Shown: one piece after another, positions 37,730-45,282 of the stretch | Layout: each line of letters opens with the position of its first letter | Position numbering within the stretch: position 1 is the first letter of the stretch | Assembly (NCBI GenBank): GCA_965222005.1 | Contig: OZ244935.1 | Location: forward strand, 4,898,001-4,962,000 | Length of the DNA stretch: 64,000 nt | Reading direction: 5' to 3' | Source: CBDCTM01 sp965222005 | Lineage (GTDB): Bacteria > Bacteroidota > Bacteroidia > Chitinophagales > Saprospiraceae | The notes under the pieces: generated by a model | Databases searched by the model: none | What the model saw: only the letters and a program-made list of their open reading frames with translations | Told to the model about the DNA's origin: nothing | Program-made: the position numbers and the translations under genes

Positions 37730-40594
37730 CTACACCTTACTGGGCAATACTCCAAACAGTTCTTTAAAGCTCTTGGAAAAATGTGACAAATTGGAATAGC
37801 CCACAGCGTAAGCGATTTCGGAAACGGTACCTGTTTTCTTTTCCAACATGAGTTTTGCATGGTTGAGGCGCACTTCGATGATCAGTTGAACCGCCGATTT
37901 GCCGATGAGGGCTTTGAGTTTGCGGTGGAGTTGTGAGCGACTGAATCCTGCTTCGCGGGCGAGCTCCTGCACGGAAAAAGCTTCGTTGCCGATGTTTTGT
38001 TTGATGGTTTTGCTGACCTGCTGCAGGAACTGGTCATCAATGGATTGGATATCCAAATCGGGTAACATGCCCAGGTCGGAGGCTTTAAATTGCTCCCATA
38101 TTTTTTGCCGGGCAGCGATGAGGTTTTTTATTCGGATCAGCAATTCCTTTTCATCAAAAGGCTTGGTAAGGTAAGCATCTGCGCCCTGTGTCAAACCAGC
38201 CAGCTTGTTGGCCTGACCGGCTTTGGCAGTGAGCAAAATTATGGGAATATGGCTTGTCTTTTTATTAGTTTTCAGGTGGTGGCACAATTCGTAACCGTCC
38301 TGTTTGGGCATCATCACATCACTGATGACGACGTCGGGGATGTACTCAAAAGCCATGCGTTCCCCTTGATGACCATCGGCAGCTTTCAGTACTTGGTAGG
38401 AGTCCTTCAAAACGTCAGAGATAAACTCCCGCAGATCGGTATTGTCTTCCACCACTAAGACCACGGGAAGTTCGGAAACGGCATCTGCCTTTTGATTAAG
38501 CGTTGCTGAGGCGGGCATTTCCAAATGGGTTTGCTCCTCGATTATAGCATCTGGTTTGACTGTCAAGATTGATTCCGGCAAGTTTTTTCTCCGGTAAGGC
38601 AATCGAACCTTAAAGGTAGTGCCTTTACCTACGGTGCTGTCGATATTGATTTGTCCGTTGTGCAATTCGACGAGTTCTTTGGTAAGCGCCAGACCGATGC
38701 CGGAGCCTTTCTCCTCGGTGCCTTCCACGCGGTAAAACCGCTCGAATACTTTTTCTACTTCCTCTTTATTCATGCCCTTTCCGGTGTCGGAAACTTCAAA
38801 AGTGAGGTGAGCGCCATCGGTCTGAAGCACTACGGTGATTTCTTCTCCTTCTGGCGTGTATTTGAAGGCATTGGACAACAGGTTGTTGATAATTTTTTCA
38901 AGTTTGTCTTTGTCGTAAACTGCTCCTTCTACCTCAGGCGGAAAGTAAGTGCGGAAGTGAATGTTTTTGCGCTCGGCCAGGCTTTCAAAAGAAAACACTG
39001 CCGAACGTATGAATTGGACGAGTCCACCTTCTGTTATATTCAAAAGGACGTGCCCGCTTTCGAGTTTGGACAGTTCGAGTAGTTGACCGACCAGATTTTG
39101 CAAGCGCTCTGCATTTCTTTTGATGATCTGGTAGGATTTTTCGCTTAAGGTGATCGGCCCATTGGTGTTGTCAGAACGATTGGTAAAATTGCTGTTTCGG
39201 GATTGATTTAGTGGCCCCATGATGAGCGATAAAGGCGTACGGAATTCATGACTGATGTTGGCGAAAAATTTGGTTTTGAGTTCGTCGAGGTCTTTAACGC
39301 GCTGCATTTCTATTTTGGTTTTTTCTGCTTCCAGCAAATCATCTTGTGCCTGCCTGAAGGCGATGTCCCGTTTGCGCTGCCGATAGACCAGTCCAAAAGA
39401 ATAAGCGACGATTTGAAGAAATATCCCCCAGACGAACGGGTCGAATGGCAGCTCGATGAGGCCCTGAGTCCAAAGTCCACCTATCATAGGTGCCAGGGTG
39501 GCAAAGATAGCCCCAACTCCGAAATACCTGGCCAACAGATCTTTTTTGAAGGCCAGCGTCACAGCGATCCCCATCCCGAAGAGGGTAAATAAACTCAGAA
39601 ACATATAATGGCTGGCTAAAGATCCACCACTAGACATTCCAATACTGCCTCTGGCCAATAAAAACAGGCTGATCAGCAATTCTGAAAAGAGCAAAAAACA
39701 CAACAACAAAATAGCTTTGTCCAAGCGGGGATACTTGCTTTTTATCCCGACAAAAGAACGTCCGAAAAACCAAAAAGTAATCCAAACCGAATTGGCTGCG
39801 AACAACCAAAGGGGTAATCGTATTCCGGGATAATTGCCCAAAATGGTTTCACTCAGCAACCCGACATCTATGACCATAGATGCGGCGATCAACGTAAAAA
39901 ACAACCAGACTGAAAACCAGATAAATACCTTTTGCCGCAAATAAAAAAACAAAAGTAAGTGGTACAGGAAACTTATAAATGCGACCCCAAACAGGAATTT
40001 GTTGAAAAACGTGTATCCGGAAAATAAGGGGTGATATTGCTGATGGTCCGGATGGCACAAGGTCATGTTGAAATAAGGTGGCATACCAAAACTGTTTCCC
40101 TCTACTTTGAGGATAATCGAAATTATATTGTTTGAAAGTAAAGACAGCGGCACGCGATTCAGGTTCCACCGGGTCTTGATCTCTTTTTCCTCCTTGGGAT
40201 AATCAGAGCCGGTTTTTTTGTGAAAGATCAGCTCCCCATCCTGGTAGCCATAGACGTCTATTTTTCCATTGCCGCGCCCCCAGCCCGATTCGATGTGCAG
40301 CCAGTGTTCCCATTGTAAAATCCAGTCTTTCATTTCCTGGAGAGATCGCAGTTGCAGCTTCGCCCAGTAAACGGTTCGGGTTTGTAAGGGTTGTTTGAAT
40401 TCCCGGAAAGGGCGGAAGGGAAGCGTTGTATCTTGCCGGATTTGTTCAATGGAATAATTTTGAGTGGAATCGGGGAGTACGATTAGGTAATCGTCTAACA
40501 GATGTACCGGATATCGGGTGTTGAGCACATAGGTTGGCTGTGCCTCTAAGGCCAGGATAAACAGGAGGAAAAATGGGGTTAACGCTATTTTCAT
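37730..40594 (-). CDS. Hybrid sensor: 7TMR-DISM, kinase, receiver and AraC output
   Basis: The 954-residue protein is a complete phosphorelay in one chain. Residues 1-19 are a signal peptide; about 30-185 a periplasmic 7TMR-DISMED2 domain; about 195-410 seven membrane helices; about 430-500 HisKA with ANISHEFRTPL (phospho-His near 448); then HATPase_c with NLLSNAFKYTPEG and GSGIGLALTKEL. A receiver at about 710-830 has VVEDNTDLREF, a VISDVMMPKQDGYE phospho-Asp and LTKPF. The C-terminal AraC HTH spans about 850-954. This is the hybrid two-component layout common in Bacteroidota, but with a DISM sensor instead of a periplasmic propeller; DISM domains are thought to bind carbohydrates or small ligands. 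Targets are unknown. Confidence 0.9.
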   Translation of the reverse strand: MKIALTPFFLLFILALEAQPTYVLNTRYPVHLLDDYLIVLPDSTQNYSIEQIRQDTTLPFRPFREFKQPLQTRTVYWAKLQLRSLQEMKDWILQWEHWLHIESGWGRGNGKIDVYGYQDGELIFHKKTGSDYPKEEKEIKTRWNLNRVPLSLLSNNIISIILKVEGNSFGMPPYFNMTLCHPDHQQYHPLFSGYTFFNKFLFGVAFISFLYHLLLFFYLRQKVFIWFSVWLFFTLIAASMVIDVGLLSETILGNYPGIRLPLWLFAANSVWITFWFFGRSFVGIKSKYPRLDKAILLLCFLLFSELLISLFLLARGSIGMSSGGSLASHYMFLSLFTLFGMGIAVTLAFKKDLLARYFGVGAIFATLAPMIGGLWTQGLIELPFDPFVWGIFLQIVAYSFGLVYRQRKRDIAFRQAQDDLLEAEKTKIEMQRVKDLDELKTKFFANISHEFRTPLSLIMGPLNQSRNSNFTNRSDNTNGPITLSEKSYQIIKRNAERLQNLVGQLLELSKLESGHVLLNITEGGLVQFIRSAVFSFESLAERKNIHFRTYFPPEVEGAVYDKDKLEKIINNLLSNAFKYTPEGEEITVVLQTDGAHLTFEVSDTGKGMNKEEVEKVFERFYRVEGTEEKGSGIGLALTKELVELHNGQINIDSTVGKGTTFKVRLPYRRKNLPESILTVKPDAIIEEQTHLEMPASATLNQKADAVSELPVVLVVEDNTDLREFISDVLKDSYQVLKAADGHQGERMAFEYIPDVVISDVMMPKQDGYELCHHLKTNKKTSHIPIILLTAKAGQANKLAGLTQGADAYLTKPFDEKELLIRIKNLIAARQKIWEQFKASDLGMLPDLDIQSIDDQFLQQVSKTIKQNIGNEAFSVQELAREAGFSRSQLHRKLKALIGKSAVQLIIEVRLNHAKLMLEKKTGTVSEIAYAVGYSNLSHFSKSFKELFGVLPSKV

Positions 40595-40695
40595 AATGGA
40601 AAAATGATACCCGACATTATACTAAAATACGAAATGCTTGTCAAAAAATTATTCACCGGATCATTGACCCGATGAATAAACTTTGAACTGTATGT

Positions 40696-41241
40696 CTAAT
40701 TACTTTGAAAAAAATCTGCGGAATACCAGCTTTTAAACATTACTTCCGGCGGTATGGGTGCATTGGCCCGCGACACGGCATGGTCCAGAATCTCTATATC
40801 GGCATTGTGAAAGGAGACGATTTTCCAGGCTCCGTCTTTTTTCAACAACGTGGCGGACCAAAGCACCTGGGGATGCTCCGGCACCGGAGCCAATTTGGGC
40901 ACCACTGCCGACATCACCAGAATGACGACCACCTCCTCCGTTACAAATCGGATTTTATCCAACACGGCGTAGTGTTTGGTGTCTTTGTAGTGGTTGTCAA
41001 AAATTTGTTGGTGCGATTCAGCATTGCGCTCTTTGGTCAAGCCGGAGAAGTACATGCCATTCCATACAAAAAAATCGTGTTCGCTGGCAAAATGTGTGGC
41101 GAATCCCTCGCCGTCGCCGTTGGTCCAGGCATTGGCCATATCCTTGACGATGTTGCTCAGTGCTTGCTCATCGGTAGCCGTTTGGCCAAAAAGGAAAAGG
41201 TGAGTCGTCATGATTAAAGCGAATAAGATGGTCTTTTTCAT
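40696..41241 (-). CDS. Exported SgcJ/EcaC-type NTF2-like protein
   Basis: The 181-residue protein has a signal peptide (TILFALIMTTHLFLFGQ) and a single SnoaL/NTF2-like domain of the SgcJ/EcaC family: ALSNIVKDMANAWTNGDGEG, then FFVWNGMYFSGL, VVVILVMSAVVP, and DGAWKIVSFHNAD near the end. Such proteins are often annotated as oxidoreductases but usually only bind small ligands. It lies 101 bp upstream of the hybrid sensor on the same strand, so co-transcription is possible. Confidence 0.75.
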   Translation of the reverse strand: MKKTILFALIMTTHLFLFGQTATDEQALSNIVKDMANAWTNGDGEGFATHFASEHDFFVWNGMYFSGLTKERNAESHQQIFDNHYKDTKHYAVLDKIRFVTEEVVVILVMSAVVPKLAPVPEHPQVLWSATLLKKDGAWKIVSFHNADIEILDHAVSRANAPIPPEVMFKSWYSADFFQSN

Positions 41242-41579
41242 TGCGGTGCATTTTTATTAATTTTTTGAAAAATGATTACACTGCAAAGATGGGAGAAGAA
41301 CAGAGGATGAGGCTTGTCTTTTTGTTGCGTTATCTGATACAATTGTCCCATTGGCCTAGTTTTGCAACAATACCATCAAAAGGTGCAACGACTTCTCTTG
41401 CGTTGTGTTGAATTCCTATCTGTATTTTGCTGTACCGCACTTTGCCACGTCTTGTACATACACACAAAACTCGGCAAAGCGGGATAAACTTCAAGCTTGC
41501 AGGTTTTAACCAAGGTGTAGAGGGGGTTCTTACTGGTTCAATCGCTTTGGAAATGCACAAAACTTGGCGGCTTGAACTA
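41242..41579. other. Gene-free stretch ahead of the mosaic
   Basis: No gene is supported. A minus-strand frame at 41330-41584 contains APFDGIVAKLG, which recalls hydrolase or biotinyl-like strands but is too short and isolated to name. It may be debris from the same rearrangements that made the adjoining pseudogene mosaic. Confidence 0.4.
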
Positions 41580-41872
41580 TACATCTGGTGGAATTAATAC
41601 TAATACGTCAATAATCCCAGCACAAGAATTGCCGCCACAAAGATCCGTATTTTCAACTGGAGGTGTGTAACCAGCAAGGTAAGATCAAGTACAGTGCTGC
41701 CATTTATACCGCAGGCGGTTCGAGCGTGATAAATCACCCTCAATCCTTTTGCGGTATATAGCACAGGCGATTGGGATTCGCTATCACTCATCAGACGCCT
41801 GAGCTATAAAGAGGCACTCAAATCGCCGAACAGGACATACTCCATTTGCTTAGTGGTGTTGTCATTGGAAAA
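41580..41872 (-). pseudogene. Fragments of a second reprolysin-like peptidase gene
   Basis: Three pieces align in order with the intact peptidase gene: 41580-41675 with 46534-46628, 41677-41706 with 46886-46916, and 41807-41868 with 46917-46978 (roughly 85-90 percent identity by eye). About 257 bp between the first two pieces are missing, and a 100-bp MITE splits the last two, bringing a stop codon into the peptidase frame. It is a decayed duplicate of the peptidase 5' region. Confidence 0.8.
41707..41806. mobile_element. 100-bp MITE, copy 2, inserted in the peptidase pseudogene
   Basis: The intact paralogue shows the empty site (CCATTTAATG), so the insertion is exactly delimited. It has TA at 41705-41706 and TA at 41807-41808, with TACCGCAGGCG and, from the other end, TAGCTCAGGCG as 11-bp ends (9 matches). 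TA duplication points to IS630/Tc1-type transposition. It is the reverse complement of the copy at 7464-7563. Confidence 0.75.
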
Positions 41873-41907
41873 TAAAATTCGAGCTACCTTTGTCGGCAAA
41901 AATCACA

Positions 41908-42321
41908 ATGACCAATCCCTGGATAGAAGTTACCCATCGTGAAGTCATCAATCCATCCGGCAATCCGGGCATTTATGGCCTGGTGCATTTCAAAAATCTG
42001 GCTATCGGCATTGTACCATTCGACGCGCAGCTCAACACCTGGCTGGTGGGGCAGTATCGATATACGCTGAATGGATATAGCTGGGAAATTCCCGAAGGTG
42101 GCGGGCCATTGGGCAGCGACCCGCTGGAATCGGCCAAGCGGGAGTTGCTGGAAGAAACGGGCATCCGGGCTGAGCGCTGGACGAAAATCCTGGATTTGCA
42201 TACGTCCAATTCGGTGACGGATGAGGCGGGGCTTGCCTATGCGGCGCAGGGGCTGAGCTTTGGGGAGGCGCAGCCGGAGGATAGCGAGGAGCTGCGCATT
42301 CGCAAGTCAAACCCCTTCTGA
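41908..42321 (+). pseudogene. Truncated NUDIX hydrolase copy
   Basis: It is nearly identical to the intact NUDIX gene at 47345-47902 but has two lesions. A 39-bp in-frame deletion after codon 5 removes one of two AATCCCTGG direct repeats plus the sequence between them. From about 42306 the sequence departs from the parent, giving a short wrong tail (KSNPF) and a stop. The C-terminal helix region after the Nudix box (about 45 residues) is lost. The Nudix box itself (AKRELLEETGI) survives. It is probably non-functional. Confidence 0.8.
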
Positions 42322-42437
42322 CCGCAGGCCCACATCAGGAATTGCTCAATCTAGCTCATTTGCCCAATGGCACTTATTTGCTGTGCTTGCAGCGAAGCGG
42401 GATGGTGGAGTTGCTGTGCTTTGTAGTGGCGAGATAG
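42309..42437 (+). pseudogene. Orphan T9SS sorting-domain tail
   Basis: In the frame starting at 42309, 42 codons to TAG 42435-42437 read as the C-terminal end of a type A sorting domain: ELLNLAHLPNGTYLLCLQR followed by G, three or four hydrophobic residues and a final FVVAR. There is no start codon, no upstream body and no signal. It follows directly on the broken NUDIX copy, so the junction marks a recombination point. The parent gene is not in the window. Confidence 0.6.
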
Positions 42438-42527
42438 TGATTAGTGGAGGCTAAGGGAGTCCACTCTATTCACCATAGTCATAGCACCTGCCGACAGTCT
42501 GAATACGAATATCCTTACCTCTTATTC

Positions 42528-43022
42528 TTATTTATGATAAGCGGAGTTATGAACCAAGGTACCACCACAAGTGCCACAAGGGCCTGCAGTTCCGGCTCCC
42601 CCGGCACAACCATTTCCACAGATGTAATGCCATACTCCGGCTGCATTTTGAGCAGGTTCAGGAGTAGGAGGTGTAGCAGAAGGAGTTGAAGGAGTTATTG
42701 GCGTGGTAGTCTGTGTACTATTGGCATTGGCATGATAAGCCGAATTATGTGCTAAAGGAGCGCCACAAGTGGCACAATTACCAGCCGTTCCTGCACCTCC
42801 AGCGCAACCTTTGTTACAGATATAGTGCCACACGCCTTCTGCATTTTGAGCAGGCTCAGGGGTAGGCGGATTTGGAGTCGTAGCAGTTGGTGGAGCCGGC
42901 GAAGCTGAAACGTCCAGCGATTCTTTGGCTTCTTGTTTACGGGTATCAGCATTGTCATTACAGGAAAAGAAAGAAACCGCTAAACTGACTACAAGTATTG
43001 TAAAGATTTTAATATATCTCAT
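42528..43022 (-). CDS. Cys-rich lipoprotein with two tandem CxxC repeats
   Basis: The 164-residue protein has a signal ending SFFSC (lipobox, about residue 20), a Pro/Thr-rich spacer, and two copies of a roughly 35-residue module (about residues 63-97 and 128-162). Each copy has GVWHYIC, GCAGGAGTAG, C-x-x-C-G, and HNSAYH. Four Cys and the His residues per module suggest a small metal-binding (zinc-ribbon-like) fold on the cell surface. Such modules occur singly in other Bacteroidota lipoproteins (recollection). The second linker is again Thr/Pro-rich. Function is unknown. Confidence 0.7.
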   Translation of the reverse strand: MRYIKIFTILVVSLAVSFFSCNDNADTRKQEAKESLDVSASPAPPTATTPNPPTPEPAQNAEGVWHYICNKGCAGGAGTAGNCATCGAPLAHNSAYHANANSTQTTTPITPSTPSATPPTPEPAQNAAGVWHYICGNGCAGGAGTAGPCGTCGGTLVHNSAYHK

Positions 43023-43152
43023 GTTCGTATTTTTTGAAAATCTGTGCCATTAAAAGCAGGCTAATTTATTCCATGCTGTAAAATTACGTTAAATTCTCTA
43101 CTCTTCGTCTTTGATGCTTGGCTTTATTGGACTTTATTCTGACTAATTGAGC

Positions 43153-43194
43153 AAAAAAAAGTCCGACAACCTCTAAAAGAACAAGCTGCCGGAC
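43153..43194 (-). terminator. Terminator of the minus-strand lipoprotein array
   Basis: On the minus strand GTCCGGCAGC pairs with GTTGTCGGAC (outer GTCCG/CGGAC perfect), followed by eight T (43160-43153). It lies just beyond the remnant fourth copy. A related GC-rich block with a T7 run recurs in each 99-bp spacer of the array. Confidence 0.55.
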
Positions 43195-43200
43195 ACTCTT

Positions 43201-43312
43201 TTATTCTACTACTTGCACTTCAAAGGTACCATTCAAAAACTCAAGCGTGTCGGGATAGTTGTAATCCTCCGGGCTGGTATGTACCTTCTGCACAAGCTTT
43301 ATTTCAAATGCT
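43201..43312 (-). pseudogene. C-terminal remnant of a fourth array lipoprotein
   Basis: Reading from 43312 to the TAA at 43201, about 36 codons (FEIKLVQKVHTSPEDYNYP, then TLEFLNGTFEVQVVE) align with the end of the intact lipoproteins (FELFYVRDDSYSDSSYPKR, then IEIKDGEFEVGFYQ). The fragment begins directly at the repeat spacer, so the rest of the gene was deleted. It is more diverged than the other three copies and thus probably older. Confidence 0.65.
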
Positions 43313-43386
43313 CGCAAAAAAAGCCCGACGGCTCGTAAAAGGATAGACTGCCAGACGCCATTTTATTCTACTATTTGCGTTTCAAC

Positions 43387-43950
43387 TCACTGGTAAAAGC
43401 CCACCTCAAACTCACCATCTTTAATCTCTATCCGCTTGGGATAGGAAGAGTCGCTATAGCTATCATCTCTGACATAAAACAACTCAAATTCACCACTTAT
43501 AGTGATCATACCTCCTATTGTATCCACCGACTCGATTTGGATAAAACCGTCCTTGTCATTGTTGACATTGTAGAAGGCCTTGAGTACATCTCCATCAGAA
43601 CCCCACATCCCTGCACTTCCGCCCACATAGCCATCCCCCAAATCGCGAATACCATATTTTACTTCATAATGGCCAGGCTTAAGCAATAATTCATTAGTTC
43701 CTAAATCTTCTCTCAAAGCCCCCCATGCAGTAAACGTTCGAAATGTTAACCCAATAAACAAAGAATCATTTTGGTGATATTGCGCAAAGCCCGACGCCTC
43801 CCATTCCTGCCCGCCTTTGGTCCCTTTGGCCCAGCCAAATTGCTGATCGCCTGCTTCGTAAATGATTACGGGTTCGTCTTTTTTACACGAAAAAAAGAGC
43901 AGTACCAGCGATAAGAAGGCGAAAATGGAAATTTGTAGTAACGGTTTCAT
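43387..43950 (-). CDS. Tandem lipoprotein, copy 1
   Basis: The 187-residue protein starts at the ATG at 43950 (a longer frame to 44043 runs into spacer). The signal ends with the lipobox LLFFSC at about residue 22, followed by KKDEPVIIYEAGDQQFGWA. The mature domain is beta-rich: GGQEWEASGFAQYH, LKPGHYEVKYGIRDLGDG, GGMITISGEFELFYV and KDGEFEVGFYQ. It resembles small DUF6252-like Bacteroidota lipoproteins; I could not confirm the family. It is the most downstream of three intact copies on a 663-bp period. The C-terminal codons and the following spacer match copy 3 better than copy 2. Confidence 0.7.
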   Translation of the reverse strand: MKPLLQISIFAFLSLVLLFFSCKKDEPVIIYEAGDQQFGWAKGTKGGQEWEASGFAQYHQNDSLFIGLTFRTFTAWGALREDLGTNELLLKPGHYEVKYGIRDLGDGYVGGSAGMWGSDGDVLKAFYNVNNDKDGFIQIESVDTIGGMITISGEFELFYVRDDSYSDSSYPKRIEIKDGEFEVGFYQ

Positions 43951-44049
43951 GGCTTTATTATTTCTATTGATCGTTTTAGCAAAAAAAGCCCGACGGCTCG
44001 TAAAAGGACAGACTGCCCGACGCTTTTGTTCAACTATTTGCACTTCAAC

Positions 44050-44613
44050 TCACTGATAAAAGCCCACTTCAAACTCGCCTCCCTTTATCTCTATCCGCTT
44101 GGGATAGGAAGAGTCGCTATAGCTATCATCTCTGAGATAAAACAACTCAAATTCACCACTTATCGTGATCATACCTCCTATTGTATCCACCGACTCGATC
44201 GAGATGAACCCGTCTTTATCGTTGTTTACATTGTAGCTTGCCTTGAGCACATCCCCATCGGATCCCCATATCCCCGCACCTCCCCCTACATAGCCATCTC
44301 CCAGATCGCGAATACCGTATTTTACTTCATAATATCCTGGACTTAGCGGAATTTCATTTGCGTTTAGATCTTCTCTCATAAAGCCTTCCCTTGTAAAGGT
44401 TCGAAAAAATAATAAAAGTTTAGAAGAATCCTCTAAATGGTATTGGAGATAACCCGATGCCTCCCATTCCTGCCCACCTTTGGTGCCTCTGGCCCAGCCA
44501 AACTCCTGATCCCCTGCTTCGTAGATGATTACGGGCTCGTCTTTTTTGCACGAAAAAAAGAGCAGTACCAGCAATAAGAAGGCGAAAATGGAAATTTGTA
44601 GTAACGGTTTCAT
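44050..44613 (-). CDS. Tandem lipoprotein, copy 2
   Basis: This 187-residue paralogue of copy 1 has the same signal and lipobox (LLFFSC) and the same GTKGGQEWEASGYLQYH start of the domain. The middle (about residues 60-100) differs most (SKLLLFFRTFTREGF, NANEIPLSPGYYEVKYG). The C-terminal 60 residues are nearly identical to the others, but with KGGEFEVGFYQ and several synonymous changes. The stop-to-stop distance to both neighbours is exactly 663 bp. Presumably it is a surface-exposed periplasmic or outer-membrane lipoprotein. Confidence 0.7.
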   Translation of the reverse strand: MKPLLQISIFAFLLLVLLFFSCKKDEPVIIYEAGDQEFGWARGTKGGQEWEASGYLQYHLEDSSKLLLFFRTFTREGFMREDLNANEIPLSPGYYEVKYGIRDLGDGYVGGGAGIWGSDGDVLKASYNVNNDKDGFISIESVDTIGGMITISGEFELFYLRDDSYSDSSYPKRIEIKGGEFEVGFYQ

Positions 44614-44712
44614 GGCTTTATTATTTCTATTGATCGTTTTAGCAAAAAAAGCCCGACGGCTCGTAAAAGGATAGACTGCCAGACGCTTTTGTTCAACTAT
44701 TTGCGTTTCAAC

Positions 44713-45267
44713 TCACTGGTAAAAGCCCACCTCAAACTCACCATCTTTAATCTCTATCCGCTTGGGATAGGAAGAGTCGCTATAGCTATCATCTCTGACA
44801 TAAAACAACTCAAATTCACCACTTATCGTGATCATACCTCCTATTGTATCCACCGACTCGATTTGGATAAAGCCGTCTTTATCGTTGTTTACATTGTAGA
44901 AGGCCTTGAGCACGTCCCCGTCGGATCCCCATATCCCTGCACCTCCTCCTACATACCCATCTCCCAACTCGTAAGCGCTGTATTTTACTTTATAATTTCC
45001 AGGTGTTAGTGAAATTTCATTTGCATTTAGGCTCTCTCTTATAAAGCCTTCTGTACTATAAGTCCTTAAAATTAATGCAAATAATAAAGAATCTTCCAAA
45101 TGATATTGAGCAAAGCCTGATGCCTCCCAAGCCTGGCCGCCTTTGGTGCCTCTGGCCCAGCCAAACTCCTGATCCCCTGCTTCGTAGATGATTACCGGCT
45201 CGTCTTTTTTGCACGAAAAAAAGAGCAGTACCAGCAATAAGAAGGCGAAAATGGTTTTTGATTTCAT
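44713..45267 (-). CDS. Tandem lipoprotein, copy 3
   Basis: The 184-residue paralogue has a shortened signal (MKSKTIFAFLLLVLLFFSC) because its 5' end joins different upstream DNA rather than the array spacer. The central region is again the most variable (FALILRTYSTEGFIRESL, YSAYELGDG); the C-terminal third matches copy 1 almost base for base. It lies 15 bp downstream of the metallopeptidase stop on the same strand, so it is probably co-transcribed with the peptidase. Confidence 0.7.
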   Translation of the reverse strand: MKSKTIFAFLLLVLLFFSCKKDEPVIIYEAGDQEFGWARGTKGGQAWEASGFAQYHLEDSLLFALILRTYSTEGFIRESLNANEISLTPGNYKVKYSAYELGDGYVGGGAGIWGSDGDVLKAFYNVNNDKDGFIQIESVDTIGGMITISGEFELFYVRDDSYSDSSYPKRIEIKDGEFEVGFYQ

Positions 45268-45282
45268 TGGTACACTGGATTT

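Larger units (their letters stand above)
43387..45267. repeat. Tandem array, three 663-bp units
   Basis: The stop codons of the three lipoprotein genes lie at 43387, 44050 and 44713, spaced 663 and 663 bp. Each unit is a 564-bp gene plus a 99-bp spacer (copy 3 has a 555-bp gene). The two spacers (43951-44049 and 44614-44712) differ at only a few bases. The same spacer also follows copy 1 and joins the fourth remnant. Confidence 0.85.

Noticed and set aside
41330..41584. Minus-strand frame with APFDGIVAKLG suggesting a secreted hydrolase or biotinyl domain
   Set aside because: Only 84 codons, no second motif, no supporting neighbours; likely debris.
41715..41735. GGTTCGAGC, similar to a tRNA T-arm
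   Set aside because: No acceptor, D or anticodon arms around it; it lies within the MITE.
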